From NCBI RefSeq assembly GCF_020905335.1, contig NZ_JAJJMN010000003.1, positions 234,647 through 298,646 on the forward strand: 64,000 nt of DNA, given 5' to 3'. The DNA comes from Flavobacterium lipolyticum (lineage in GTDB: Bacteria; Bacteroidota; Bacteroidia; Flavobacteriales; Flavobacteriaceae). This document shows positions 9,352-20,700 of this stretch, piece after piece. Both the position numbers and the translations under genes were made by a program. A model generated the notes under the pieces. It saw nothing but the letters and a program-made list of their open reading frames with translations. It had not been told where the DNA came from and made no database searches. The first letter of the stretch is position 1, and every line of letters starts with the position of its first letter.

Positions 9352-10029
9352 TTAGTTGTTTTCGTTGGCAGTTACTCTGTTTGCGGCATAATTGACCGGC
9401 GAATAATTAAATTTTATTATGTTGAATTCATAGTTAAACTTGTCTAAATCATTACACTCACAGTCTATTTTGTCAAATTGATCTTTGGTCGTTGTGGTGA
9501 CGGTAACATAGGTAAATGTGGTTACGGTTGTTCCTGTTAGTTCAACATAGCCTACAACACAAGTTAAAATGCCAATCGTTTCTGCTGTCGCCCGTTTTGC
9601 ATCTTCTTGTATAATTTTAATATATCGCAATAGATTTGATTCCAGGTATTTTAGTTTATCATTCGAAATCCCTAGTACATCTTCAAAGAATTGTAAATTC
9701 ACGGCAGAGGGTGTACCGCTATACGATTTTGTGCTGGAGTATGCCGATGTTTCCCCCATTCCATTTATAGTTATCATAGCGTTCTGCATTTCGGTGCCGT
9801 CTACCAGATACAATCCTCCAACAAAAGGTGTTGTATGGCATGTTTTTTTTAGGGCGGCTCTTATATCAACGAATAATGCGAGCGAATTCTTAAATGCTTC
9901 CAAAAGGATTGTTTCTGTTTTGTTATCGGTATCCTTTGGCAGCGATGCCAGCAATAAATTTTCATTACAGGTGTGCAGCCACGCTCCATCAGGGGTGGGC
10001 GTAATGCAATATGGTATAGATTTGTTCAT
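9352..10029 (-). CDS. Unknown protein, paralogue 1 of a two-gene family
   Basis: 225 residues, no signal peptide at the N terminus (MNKSIPYCITPTPDGAWLHT). I do not recognise the family. It aligns by eye along its whole length with the product of the next minus-strand gene (10246-10926). Shared features are TPDGAWLHT versus TNDGTWIHT near residue 12-30, GGLYLVDGTEMQNAMITING versus DGLYTLNQDAMVRALNSIRG in the middle, FFEDVLGI versus LFNDILSG, and a C-terminal block FNYEFNIIKFNYSPVNY versus FSYNVDYTKVGYSYV. A hydrophobic, Thr/Val-rich stretch (about 155-185) could be a membrane-active or buried segment. Both genes point away from NRPS-1 and share its intergenic region, so they may be linked to the cluster as immunity, transport or regulatory factors, but nothing in the sequence proves this. 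Confidence 0.75.
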   Translation of the reverse strand: MNKSIPYCITPTPDGAWLHTCNENLLLASLPKDTDNKTETILLEAFKNSLALFVDIRAALKKTCHTTPFVGGLYLVDGTEMQNAMITINGMGETSAYSSTKSYSGTPSAVNLQFFEDVLGISNDKLKYLESNLLRYIKIIQEDAKRATAETIGILTCVVGYVELTGTTVTTFTYVTVTTTTKDQFDKIDCECNDLDKFNYEFNIIKFNYSPVNYAANRVTANENN

Positions 10030-10093
10030 GGGTCCGTGTTTTTTGTTGTGTATAAAAGGTCTTTATTGCAATTGAAGAACTTGTTCGAAAACT

Positions 10094-10116
10094 GTTTTTT
10101 CTATTGCAGAAAAAAC
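10094..10116. other. Small hairpin between the two paralogues
   Basis: GTTTTTTCT and AGAAAAAAC pair perfectly over 9 bp around the loop ATTGC. Read on the minus strand it lies downstream of the larger hairpin at 10129-10185 and 65 bp before the start of paralogue 1. It is weak (A/T pairs), and may be a pause or terminator element. Confidence 0.4.
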
Positions 10117-10128
10117 AAATTTGGCCAT

Positions 10129-10185
10129 TTTATGCACTCTTCTTTGTTGAATAGATTTAGTATTCCTTTCAAAGGAGTGCATAAA
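10129..10185. other. Long imperfect stem-loop between the two paralogues
   Basis: The outer arms TTTATGCACTC and GAGTGCATAAA are an exact 11 bp match. A second helix CTTTG/CAAAG and a third helix GAATA/TATTC stack inside, closing on the loop GATTTAG. The three co-axial helices make a 57 nt hairpin with only small internal loops. It lies 60 nt after the stop of the upstream minus-strand paralogue and about 100 nt before the start of the next. It could terminate, attenuate or stabilise the bicistronic RNA, or be a regulator binding site as DNA. Confidence 0.55.
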
Positions 10186-10245
10186 CTGACACAAATTAAA
10201 TTTCCTTTACGAAAAGTATGAATTTCGAAAAAGTTTTGTTGTTGA

Positions 10246-10926
10246 CTAAGTAGGGTCTACATAAGAATAACCAACTTTTGTATAGTCTACATTATAAGAA
10301 AATTTGGTTGAATCACTAGAGCATTTATGCTTGATCAGTACAGCAGCAGAAGAAGCTTTTGAAACTGCATATACAACAGATGTTGTAGGTATATTCAGAC
10401 CAGGTACTAAGGATAGAAGAGTGATAGTGGTACCAAAGTTCTCAGCTGTTGTGTCACCCGCAGCCGCAGCCTGAGTTGCCGCCATCGATCTATTAAGATA
10501 GTCGCGCATTGGGTTTACTGAACCACCCACGCCTGATAGGATATCGTTGAAGAGCTGTTCATTTGCCTCCTGTATAGTACCATTACCAATTAATGCTCTT
10601 TGTACTACATTAGTTTGTGACATTCCTCTTATAGAATTCAAAGCTCTTACCATGGCATCTTGATTTAGTGTATAAAGACCATCCACCACTGTTTGCCCTG
10701 AAGTTGCTTTTACAGCATCTTTTATTTTGTTTGGAACTTGCAAGGCTCTTAAGAAGGCATTTCCCATTATTCGGTTTTGCTCCTCAGTCCATATGTCTAG
10801 TTTATAATAAAAGATGTAATCAGTTCCTTCTGTGTGTATCCATGTACCGTCATTAGTAACACCACGTGTTTCACGTATAACATAATCATGTTGCTCGAAT
10901 TGGTTATTATCAATAATAGTGCTCAT
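10246..10926 (-). CDS. Unknown protein, paralogue 2 of a two-gene family
   Basis: 226 residues from the ATG at 10926 (MSTIIDNNQFEQH). This start is preferred over an upstream in-frame ATG at 10986 because it is preceded by an A-rich leader typical of the phylum, and it makes the length equal to paralogue 1 (225). The protein is soluble-looking at its N terminus (TNDGTWIHTEGTDYIFYYKL). The middle is Ala/Gly-rich and helical (MRDYLNRSMAATQAAAAGD), followed by a hydrophobic stretch (about 175-205, ITLLSLVPGLNIP) and a Tyr-rich end. No family is recognised. Conservation with its neighbour is in the same order throughout, so this is an old tandem duplication that has diverged strongly. The gene is divergent from NRPS-1 across an 840 bp region. 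Confidence 0.78.
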   Translation of the reverse strand: MSTIIDNNQFEQHDYVIRETRGVTNDGTWIHTEGTDYIFYYKLDIWTEEQNRIMGNAFLRALQVPNKIKDAVKATSGQTVVDGLYTLNQDAMVRALNSIRGMSQTNVVQRALIGNGTIQEANEQLFNDILSGVGGSVNPMRDYLNRSMAATQAAAAGDTTAENFGTTITLLSLVPGLNIPTTSVVYAVSKASSAAVLIKHKCSSDSTKFSYNVDYTKVGYSYVDPT

Positions 10927-11374
10927 TGTTTTTTTGTTTTTGGGGTTGTAATCATTGCTACAAGAATTTATCACTACCTGTAACAACTAACCTCAGACCA
11001 CCAGACTTTCTGGCATTTCTAAGGTATTTGTCTTACTCATAAGGCTTTTCAGTTTCCGCCCCTGTAATAAAAACCTCTACAGGAAGGTTTGTTTAAGTGG
11101 GTAATGCAGCATTGTTTTTTTTCTACTAGTAAACGAATTAAGAAAGACCATAAATCCGTGTTTTTTATTTTATTTTTTAGAATATCGTATTCTAATTACG
11201 CTTGGTATTGTAAAAATTAGCTTACTGATAGTTTTTTGTTTTGTAATATTACTCTTCAAAATTACTTTTTTATAAAATCATGAGATAGCGTATAAATACT
11301 TGATTTTAAATAAATTAGTATTTTTTTTGTTTGTAAGGCCAATCAACAGTTTATACTAGAAATAGGTTTAAACA

Positions 11375-11405
11375 AAAAAGTCCTGATTTTCATCGGGACT
11401 TTTCC
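11375..11405. terminator. Strong rho-independent terminator-like hairpin with no obvious gene
   Basis: AAAAGTCCTGAT and ATCGGGACTTTT form a 12 bp stem (one G:U) with a 4 nt loop TTTC, flanked by A-run and T-run. It would work on both strands. No gene ends near it on either strand: NRPS-1 begins about 360 bp to the right and the minus-strand paralogue starts 450 bp to the left. It could end a small RNA made from either side or insulate the two divergent units. Confidence 0.65.
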
Positions 11406-11541
11406 TTTTGCGGCAAAAATGATATCTCTTTCAATGCACTGTTGTAATGTATACAGAACTTCTTAAAATCAAAAAAACTTACTAGAGTGCTTTCATTAAA
11501 ATGAAGCAGAGTGAATTATGGTTGGTTTGTCTCTTATGAAG

Positions 11542-11624
11542 GAAAGTCCGTAACTTTTATATGAAAAATCCGTAATTTTTAGGTAAATGTTATTGCTATT
11601 TTGGTGAAAAATCTGTCATGTTTT
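11542..11624 (+). promoter_or_regulatory. Three direct repeats (GAAAxxTCCGTAAyTTTT type) upstream of NRPS-1
   Basis: Three similar boxes lie on the same strand: TCCGTAACTTTTA at 11547-11559, TCCGTAATTTTTA at 11569-11581 and TCTGTCATGTTTT at 11612-11624, each preceded by GAAA. Their starts are 22 and 43 bp apart, close to two and four helical turns, so bound proteins would lie on one face. This is the layout expected for tandem sites of an AraC-type (or LytTR-type) activator. An AraC regulator is encoded at 44762-45655. The boxes end about 140 bp before the NRPS-1 start. Confidence 0.5.
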
Positions 11625-11767
11625 GATTTGAACATCATGGATGGTAAATAATAAGGATTTAAAAAGGATAACATAGAAGTATTTAGTCTTGTAAAGTCCT
11701 TAGTGCTTGTTAAATAAGCATTACAAAGGAATACTGATTCTGATTAAAACACACGAATGTGAAATTT

Positions 11768-14700
11768 ATGGATAGAAACATGGAGTCAAATAATATTTAT
11801 TTAGTTTCAAAATATTGGAAGAAAAAAATAGTGAACCGAGAAAAAGTTCTTGGGTTGCAACAGCAACAAAATAGTCTTCCTTGTATTACTATTGAGGCCA
11901 AAGAACTCAATTATTTTAATAGACTTACCAATAAAAACGTAATAGCTCAATATACAGTTATAAGCGCGATCTATACTTTTTTGTTAAAGAAACTGATCCA
12001 TGAATTTGATGGTTATCTGGTGTCAAACTATAATGATCAGCATCATTCTTTGCTTCTGTCATTTCCTGTAGATTTAAAAATTTCATTTAAAGAATACCTT
12101 CAAAAAATAAAGCTTGAAATTTTAGAGACATTAAAACATTCGGATTCTAATGATGCTCCTATAGCTGAAAAAACAATCGTTAATGATTTAAGTCTTTTAT
12201 CTCATTATGGTATAAATTTCAATTCAGACGCTAAGTTAGAGTGTAACGGTATTTTGTTTCATGTAAAAATAGAGGATACTATAGAAATTCACGCTTCTTA
12301 TTTAGAAGGTTTTGTAAAGCAAACCATAGTGGAATATCTGGTTCAGCATTTGAATTATTTTATTGTTAATTTAGAGCAGAATGTAGCGTTTAATTTATCC
12401 GAATATCCACTACTATCCCCAAAAGAAAAGCACCAATTAGTAGTAGATTTTAATGATACTAATGTAGCTTATCCAAAAGATAAAACGATCGTAGATTTAT
12501 TTGAAGAGCAAGTAGCAAAAACACCAAATAATGTTGCTGTTGTATTTGGAGCAACAGAATTAACTTATAGCGCATTAAGCGAAAAGGCAAATCAGCTGGC
12601 CCATTATATTTCTTCAAAACATATTGTAAATAACGGAGATATAATTGGAGTGTTTCTGCCTAAATCAGATACAGGAATCATTTCGTTATTGGCAATAGTA
12701 AAGTTAGGCGCAGTTTATCTGCCAATAGACACCAATTATCCTCAGGAAAGAATAGATTATTTAATAAAAGACAGTGGTTTAAAATTGTTAATTGCTAATG
12801 ATGCCACTTTAAATATTGATAATTGTGATACAGTAGTTATCGAATCAATCGATTTTGATGCCAGTAGCAGCGACACTATCAATAAAGCGATTTCATCCGA
12901 AGATTTAGCTTATGTAATTTATACTTCAGGTTCTACAGGGCACCCAAAGGGGGTAATGGTAGAGCATCGGAGTGTCATAAATATGGCATTAGATCAAATC
13001 AGATCTTTTGAAATTTCCGAAAGCGATACAATAGCATGGTTTGCTTCGGTTTCTTTTGATGCGTCTGTATCGGAGATTCTGATGAGTTTGTATAGCGGTG
13101 CGACGCTATCTATTCCGACAGAAGAAATAATTAAAGATCAGGATCAGTTTATAAGCTTTTTAAAAGTAACAAAAGTATCAGTTGTAACTTTTCCTCCAAG
13201 CTATTTAGGATTATTGACAGAGAATGATATTTCAGGACTAAGATGTATCATTACAGCCGGTGAATCTGCTAATCCGGGTAAAGCAAAAGCAATTGTAAAA
13301 TCAGGAATTGATTATTATAACGCATACGGGCCCACAGAATGTGCGGTTTGCGTATCGATATATGGAGTAAAAAATGATTTTGATAAGTCGATTATTCCAA
13401 TTGGCAAACCGATCTCCAATACTCAGGTGTACATCTTAGACGAAGCCTTACAACTGCTGCCAATAGGAGTTACAGGAAAGCTGTATGTATCAGGAGCAGG
13501 GGTTACCAGAGGGTATTTGAACAAACCTGAACTTACAGCAGAAAAATTTATCTCGAATCCTTTTATCGAAGGATCCCGAATGTATGATACGGGAGATTTT
13601 GGCTGTTGGCTGCCTGACGGTACTATTGAATTTTTAGGAAGAAAAGACCATCAGGTCAAAATTCGGGGCTACAGAATCGAACTGGGGGAGATAGAGAATG
13701 CCATTTTAGAATCTTCAGAAAATCTTCAACAAGTCGTTGTAGAAGTAAAAGAGCACCATCAGGAGAAAGTGTTAGTGGCTTATCTGGTAGCAAAATCTGA
13801 GATTAATAAATCGGAACTGCGAGCTTTTCTGCAAGAGCGTCTTCCGGATTATATGATTCCGGGTTTCTATGTGGCGCTGGATGCTTTACCCTTAACTCCA
13901 AATGGCAAAATAGACCGCAAATCACTGCCGGTTGTGGAGGGAGAAGACTTCATACGAAAAACATATGTCGCCCCCAAAAATGACATTGAAAACAAACTAG
14001 CCGTTATATGGCAGGAGGTACTGGGCATTGACACCATCGGAACAACCGATAACTTTTTTGAACTGGGCGGACATAGTCTGATCATTTCTCAGGTAATCAA
14101 TAGAATCCATAAACAATTAGGTAAAACCGTATCCTTTAAAATATTTTTTGCTAACCCAACCATCGAAGGACTAAGCAAACAATTGCAAATAAATGAATAC
14201 CGAGCCATCACCAAAGCACCGGAAGCAGCATCCTATCCATTGACCGCCTCCCAAAGCAGATTATGGACCTTGAGCCAGTTAGAAGGCGGCTCCTTAGCTT
14301 ATAATATGCCCGGTGTAGTCAGGTTAACAGGGCTGGTTAATGTCAATACATTCGAAGAATCGTTTCGATTCTTAATTCATCGCCATGAAATTTTAAGAAC
14401 CTACTTTAAAACAAACGATCAGGGCGAAGTCCGTCAACATATACTAGCTGCCGAACAAGTAAACTTTAGCATCACAGAGAAAGATTATAGTTTAGTTGAA
14501 AATCAGGAAGCAGTAATTGCGGACTATTTGCAAAACAAAAATAACGAACCTTTCGATTTAGAACAGGCACCACTTGTAAGAGCCTCCTTAATCAAATTAA
14601 AAGAGAATCAGTATGTATTTTTTCTATCCCTGCATCATATAATTGGAGACGGATGGTCAATAGAGATACTATTATCAGAAGTCATAAAAACCTATAACGC

Positions 14701-17700
14701 ACTCACCCAAGGAAAAGCAATCGACTTGCCGGAACTCAGCCTGCACTATAAAGACTATACCCTGTGGCTTAATGAAGAACTGCATCAGGAGAGACAGCAG
14801 GCATCAGAGCAATATTGGCTGCAACAGTTTCAGGGAGAATTACCCGTTTTGGACTTGCCGGCTTTTAAAACACGTCCATTAGTTAAGACCTATAACGGAC
14901 ATAATCTCACGCAGCACTATTCAAAAGCATTTTTAGAGAAGTTAAAAACATTCTCAAAACAACAGGATGTCACCTTATTCATGACCCTAATGGCAGGGAT
15001 CAATGCCCTGTTGCATAAATACACCGCTCAGGATGACATCATCATTGGAACCCCAATAGCAGGAAGAGAACATCCAGACTTAGAGAACCAATTGGGATTG
15101 TATCTGAACACCCTTGCGATACGCACTAAATTAAAAGAAAAAAGCAGCTTCATAGATTTGGTAGCTCTGCAAAAAGAAACCTTGTTAGGCGCTTACGATC
15201 ATCAAAATTATCCTTTTGATGCACTGGTAGGGAAATTGAATCTAAAGAGAGACACCAGCCGTTCTGCTTTATTTGATGTCCTGGTCGTATTACAAAACCA
15301 GGGACAGTTAAACAATCTCAATAACGAAGAACTGATAAACTTCGAAATAAGCGATTACGATTTTAAGAGTAAAACAGCTCAGCTTGACATGAGCTTCACC
15401 TTCGTTGAAACAGAAGGATTAAACCTTAGAATTGACTACAATACCGATATTTATGAAGAGAGTCTCATTGAAAGAATCTTTCTTCATTTTGAAAACCTGC
15501 TTACCGCATCAATAGAGCAGCCAGAAAAAAATATTCGGGAAATACATTATTTAAGCGAAAAAGAAAAGCACCAACTACTAACTGATTTTAACAACACCGC
15601 AGTAGCGTATCCGAAAGATAAAACCATAGTGGATTTATTTGAAGAACAAACAGCAAGAACCCCAAATACCATTGCTGTGGTTTTTGAAGAAACTGAATTG
15701 ACCTATCAGGAACTTAATGAGAGCGCCAATCAATTAGCCAATTATTTAAGAGAAAATTATTCTATTGAACCCAACGATTTAGTTGGACTCAAATTGGAAA
15801 GAAACGAGAAAATGATAGTCGCTATGTTAGGCATATTGAAATCCGGAGCGGCTTATGTACCCATAGACATCCATTATCCTGAAGACAGAATAGCGTATAT
15901 CGAAAAAGACAGTAACAGTAAAGTCATTATCGACGGAGCAGTATTGGAAAGATTCAGTGCAGTTCAGGAGCAATATGCAAAAGAGAACTTAGAAAAAATC
16001 CATACAACTCAAGACTTAGCCTATGTCATTTATACCTCAGGAACCACAGGTAATCCAAAAGGGGTGATGGTAGAACACCGCAATGCCTTTGAATTGATTA
16101 ACTGGTCTGACCTGGAGTTTGATGCGTCAAAATTTGAAGTGATGTACGCCGTAACTTCTTATTGTTTTGATTTATCGATTTATGAAATTTTCTATCCCTT
16201 ATCGATCGGGAAAAAAATAAGAGTTCTAAAAAATGCCTTAGACATCAAAAACTATATCACTAAAGAAAACAAAATACTCTTAAACACAGTTCCTTCCGTC
16301 GTTAGAAAATTAATAGAAGAGAACACAGATTTAAACAACGTATCCTTTATCAACATGGCAGGAGAAATAGTGCCTGTTGATATTGTTTCCAAACTTCAGG
16401 CAGAAAAAGCAGAAGTTAGAAACTTATACGGTCCGTCAGAAGACACCACTTACAGTACCAATTATGTCATACAAAATCAGGAATACAGATCAATTCCAAT
16501 TGGCAAACCGATCTCCAATACTCAGGCATACATCTTAGACGAAGCCTTACAGCTGCTGCCAATAGGAGTTACAGGAAAGTTGTATGTATCAGGAGCGGGT
16601 GTTACCAGAGGGTATTTGAACAAACCTGAACTTACAGCAGAAAAATTTATATCGAATCCTTTTATCGAAGGATCCCGAATGTATGATACGGGAGATTTTG
16701 GCTGTTGGCTGCCTGACGGTACTATTGAATTTTTAGGAAGAAAAGACCATCAGGTCAAAATTCGCGGCTACAGAATCGAATTGGGGGAGATAGAGAATGC
16801 CATTTTAGAATCTTCAGAAAATCTTCAACAAGTCGTTGTAGAAGTAAAAGAGCACCATCAGGAGAAAGTGTTAGTGGCTTATCTGGTAGCAAAATCTGAG
16901 ATTAATAAATCGGAACTGCGAGCTTTTCTGCAAGAGCGTCTTCCGGATTATATGATTCCGGGTTTCTATGTGGCGCTGGATGCTTTACCCTTAACTCCAA
17001 ATGGCAAAATAGACCGCAAATCACTGCCGGTTGTGGAGGGAGAAGACTTCATACGAAAAACATATGTCGCCCCCAAAAATGACATTGAAAACAAACTAGC
17101 CGTTATATGGCAGGAGGTACTGGGCATTGACACCATCGGAACAACCGATAACTTTTTTGAACTGGGCGGACATAGTCTGATCATTTCTCAGGTAATCAAT
17201 AGAATCCATAAACAATTAGGTAAAACCGTATCCTTTAAAATATTTTTTGCTAACCCAACCATCGAAGGACTAAGCAAACAATTGCAAATAAATGAATACC
17301 GAGCCATCACCAAAGCACCGGAAGCAGCATCCTATCCATTGACCGCCTCCCAGAGCAGATTATGGACCTTGAGCCAGTTAGAAGGCGGCTCCTTAGCTTA
17401 TAATATGCCCGGTGTAGTCAGGTTAACAGGGCTGGTTAATGTCAATACATTCGAAGAATCGTTTCGATTCTTAATTCATCGCCATGAAATTTTAAGAACC
17501 TACTTTAAAACAAACGATCAGGGCGAAGTCCGTCAACATATACTAGCTGCCGAACAAGTAAACTTTACCATCACAGAGAAAGATTATAGTTTAGTTGAAA
17601 ATCAGGAAGCAGTAATTGCGGACTATTTGCAAAACAAAAATAACGAACCTTTCGATTTAGAACAGGCACCACTTGTAAGAGCCTCCTTAATCAAATTAAA

Positions 17701-20700
17701 AGAGAATCAGTATGTATTTTTTCTATCCCTGCATCATATAATTGGAGACGGATGGTCAATAGAGATACTATTATCAGAAGTCATAAAAACCTATAACGCA
17801 CTCACCCAAGGAAAAGCAATCGACTTGCCGGAACTCAGCCTGCACTATAAAGACTATACCCTGTGGCTTAATGAAGAACTGCATCAGGAGAGACAGCAGG
17901 CATCAGAGCAATATTGGCTGCAACAGTTTCAGGGAGAATTACCCGTTTTGGACTTGCCGGCTTTTAAAACACGTCCATTAGTTAAGACCTATAACGGACA
18001 TAATCTCACGCAGCACTATTCAAAAGCATTTTTAGAGAAGTTAAAAACATTCTCAAAACAACAGGATGTCACCTTATTCATGACCCTAATGGCAGGGATC
18101 AATGCCCTGTTGCATAAATACACCGCTCAGGATGACATCATCATTGGAACCCCAATAGCAGGAAGAGAACATCCAGACTTAGAGAACCAATTGGGATTGT
18201 ATCTGAACACCCTTGCGATACGCACTAAATTAAAAGAAAAAAGCAGCTTCATAGATTTGGTAGCTCTGCAAAAAGAAACCTTGTTAGGCGCTTACGATCA
18301 TCAAAATTATCCTTTTGATGCACTGGTAGGGAAATTGAATCTAAAGAGAGACACCAGCCGTTCTGCTTTATTTGATGTCCTGGTCGTATTACAAAACCAG
18401 GGACAGTTAAACAATCTCAATAACGAAGAACTGATAAACTTCGAAATAAGCGATTACGATTTTAAGAGTAAAACAGCTCAGCTTGACATGAGCTTCACCT
18501 TCGTTGAAACAGAAGGATTAAACCTTAGAATTGACTACAATACCGATATTTATGAAGAGAGTCTCATTGAAAGAATCTTTCTTCATTTTGAAAACCTGCT
18601 TACCGCATCAATAGAGCAGCCAGAAAAAAATATTCGGGAAATACATTATTTAAGCGAAAAAGAAAAGCACCAACTACTAACTGATTTTAACAACACCGCA
18701 GTAGCGTATCCGAAAGATAAAACCATAGTGGATTTATTTGAAGAACAAACAGCAAGAACCCCAAATACCATTGCTGTGGTTTTTGAAGAAACTGAATTGA
18801 CCTATCAGGAACTTAATGAGAGCGCCAATCAATTAGCCAATTATTTAAGAGAAAATTATTCTATTGAACCCAACGATTTAGTTGGACTCAAATTGGAAAG
18901 AAACGAGAAAATGATAGTCGCTATGTTAGGCATATTGAAATCCGGAGCGGCTTATGTACCCATAGACATCCATTATCCTGAAGACAGAATAGCGTATATC
19001 GAAAAAGACAGTAACAGTAAAGTCATTATCGACGGAGCAGTATTGGAAAGATTCAGTGCAGTTCAGGAGCAATATGCAAAAGAGAACTTAGAAAAAATCC
19101 ATACAACTCAAGACTTAGCCTATGTCATTTATACCTCAGGAACCACAGGTAATCCAAAAGGGGTGATGGTAGAACACCGCAATGCCTTTGAATTGATTAA
19201 CTGGTCTGACCTGGAGTTTGATGCGTCAAAATTTGAAGTGATGTACGCCGTAACTTCTTATTGTTTTGATTTATCGATTTATGAAATTTTCTATCCCTTA
19301 TCGATCGGGAAAAAAATAAGAGTTCTAAAAAATGCCTTAGACATCAAAAACTATATCACTAAAGAAAACAAAATACTCTTAAACACAGTTCCTTCCGTCG
19401 TTAGAAAATTAATAGAAGAGAACACAGATTTAAACAACGTATCCTTTATCAACATGGCAGGAGAAATAGTGCCTGTTGATATTGTTTCCAAACTTCAGGC
19501 AGAAAAAGCAGAAGTTAGAAACTTATACGGTCCGTCAGAAGACACCACTTACAGTACCAATTATGTCATACAAAATCAGGAATACAGATCAATTCCAATT
19601 GGCAAACCGATCTCCAATACTCAGGCATACATCTTAGACGAAGCCTTACAGCTGCTGCCAATAGGAGTTACAGGAAAGTTGTATGTATCAGGAGCGGGTG
19701 TTACCAGAGGGTATTTGAACAAACCTGAACTTACAGCAGAAAAATTTATCTCGAATCCTTTTATCGAAGGATCCCGAATGTATGATACGGGAGATTTTGG
19801 CTGTTGGCTGCCTGACGGTACTATTGAATTTTTAGGAAGAAAAGACCATCAGGTCAAAATTCGGGGCTACAGGATCGAACTGGATGAGATAGAGAATGCC
19901 ATTTTAGAATCTTCAGAAAATCTTCAACAAGTCGTTGTAGAAGTAAAAGAGCAGCATCAGGAGAAAGTATTAGTGGCTTATCTGGTGGCAAAATCTGAGA
20001 TTAATAAATCGGAACTGCGAGCTTTTCTGCAAGAGCGTCTGCCAGATTATATGATTCCGGGTTTCTATGTGGCGCTGGATGCTTTACCCTTAACCCCAAA
20101 TGGCAAAATAGACCGTAAATCGCTGCCGGCTGTTGAGGGAGACGACTTCATACGAAAAACATATGTCGCCCCCAAAAATGACATTGAAAACAAACTAGCC
20201 GTTATCTGGCAGGAAGTACTGGGCATTGATACCATCGGAACAACCGACAACTTCTTTGAATTGGGTGGACATAGTCTGAAAGCCATAAAAGTCATTAATA
20301 GGATAAAAACAGAAATAGGCTCCGGAATAGAAATTTCGGACATCTTTAAATACCCTACAATCTCCTCACAGGGGGGGCGTCTCGATTTAGCCTTCAAAAA
20401 GGTGTATTCACCAATCGTTTCGATTCCTAAACAAGATTTTTATGAGATGTCTGATATGCAAAAGAGACTTTGGATTATCTCAAGCCTGGAAGAAGAGGCC
20501 ATTTATAACATTCCTTTCGCCTGCATCTTATCAGGATCTCTAAATGTAGAGAGGTTTAAGGAGGCTGTAAAAAGATTAATCCAAAGGCATGAAAGCTTAA
20601 GGACCAGGTTTGTTTTTTTTGAAGGAGAGCCTAAACAGCAGATCATAGCGCCGGAAAACTTAGAGGAGAATCTGATCCATTTTATTGACCTGTCGGAAGA

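Larger units (their letters stand above)
10927..11758. other. Long intergenic control region between divergent units
   Basis: About 830 bp without a convincing gene between the minus-strand paralogues and NRPS-1. It contains a strong terminator-like hairpin at 11375-11405 and a set of direct repeats at 11542-11624. A further weaker TCCGT-type repeat lies at 11155-11167. A TAGTCTTG box (11684-11691) differs from TAnnTTTG at one position and may be the NRPS-1 promoter. Short open frames here (for example 37 codons from 11105) look like chance. Confidence 0.5.

Noticed and set aside
9569..10075. Plus-strand frame of 168 codons opposite paralogue 1
   Set aside because: Its sequence shows no domain, while the minus-strand frame has a conserved paralogue of equal length next to it.
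13867..20397. Minus-strand open frames repeated every 3,099 bp inside NRPS-1
   Set aside because: They are mirror images of the duplicated A/PCP coding sequence and have no start signals or family features.
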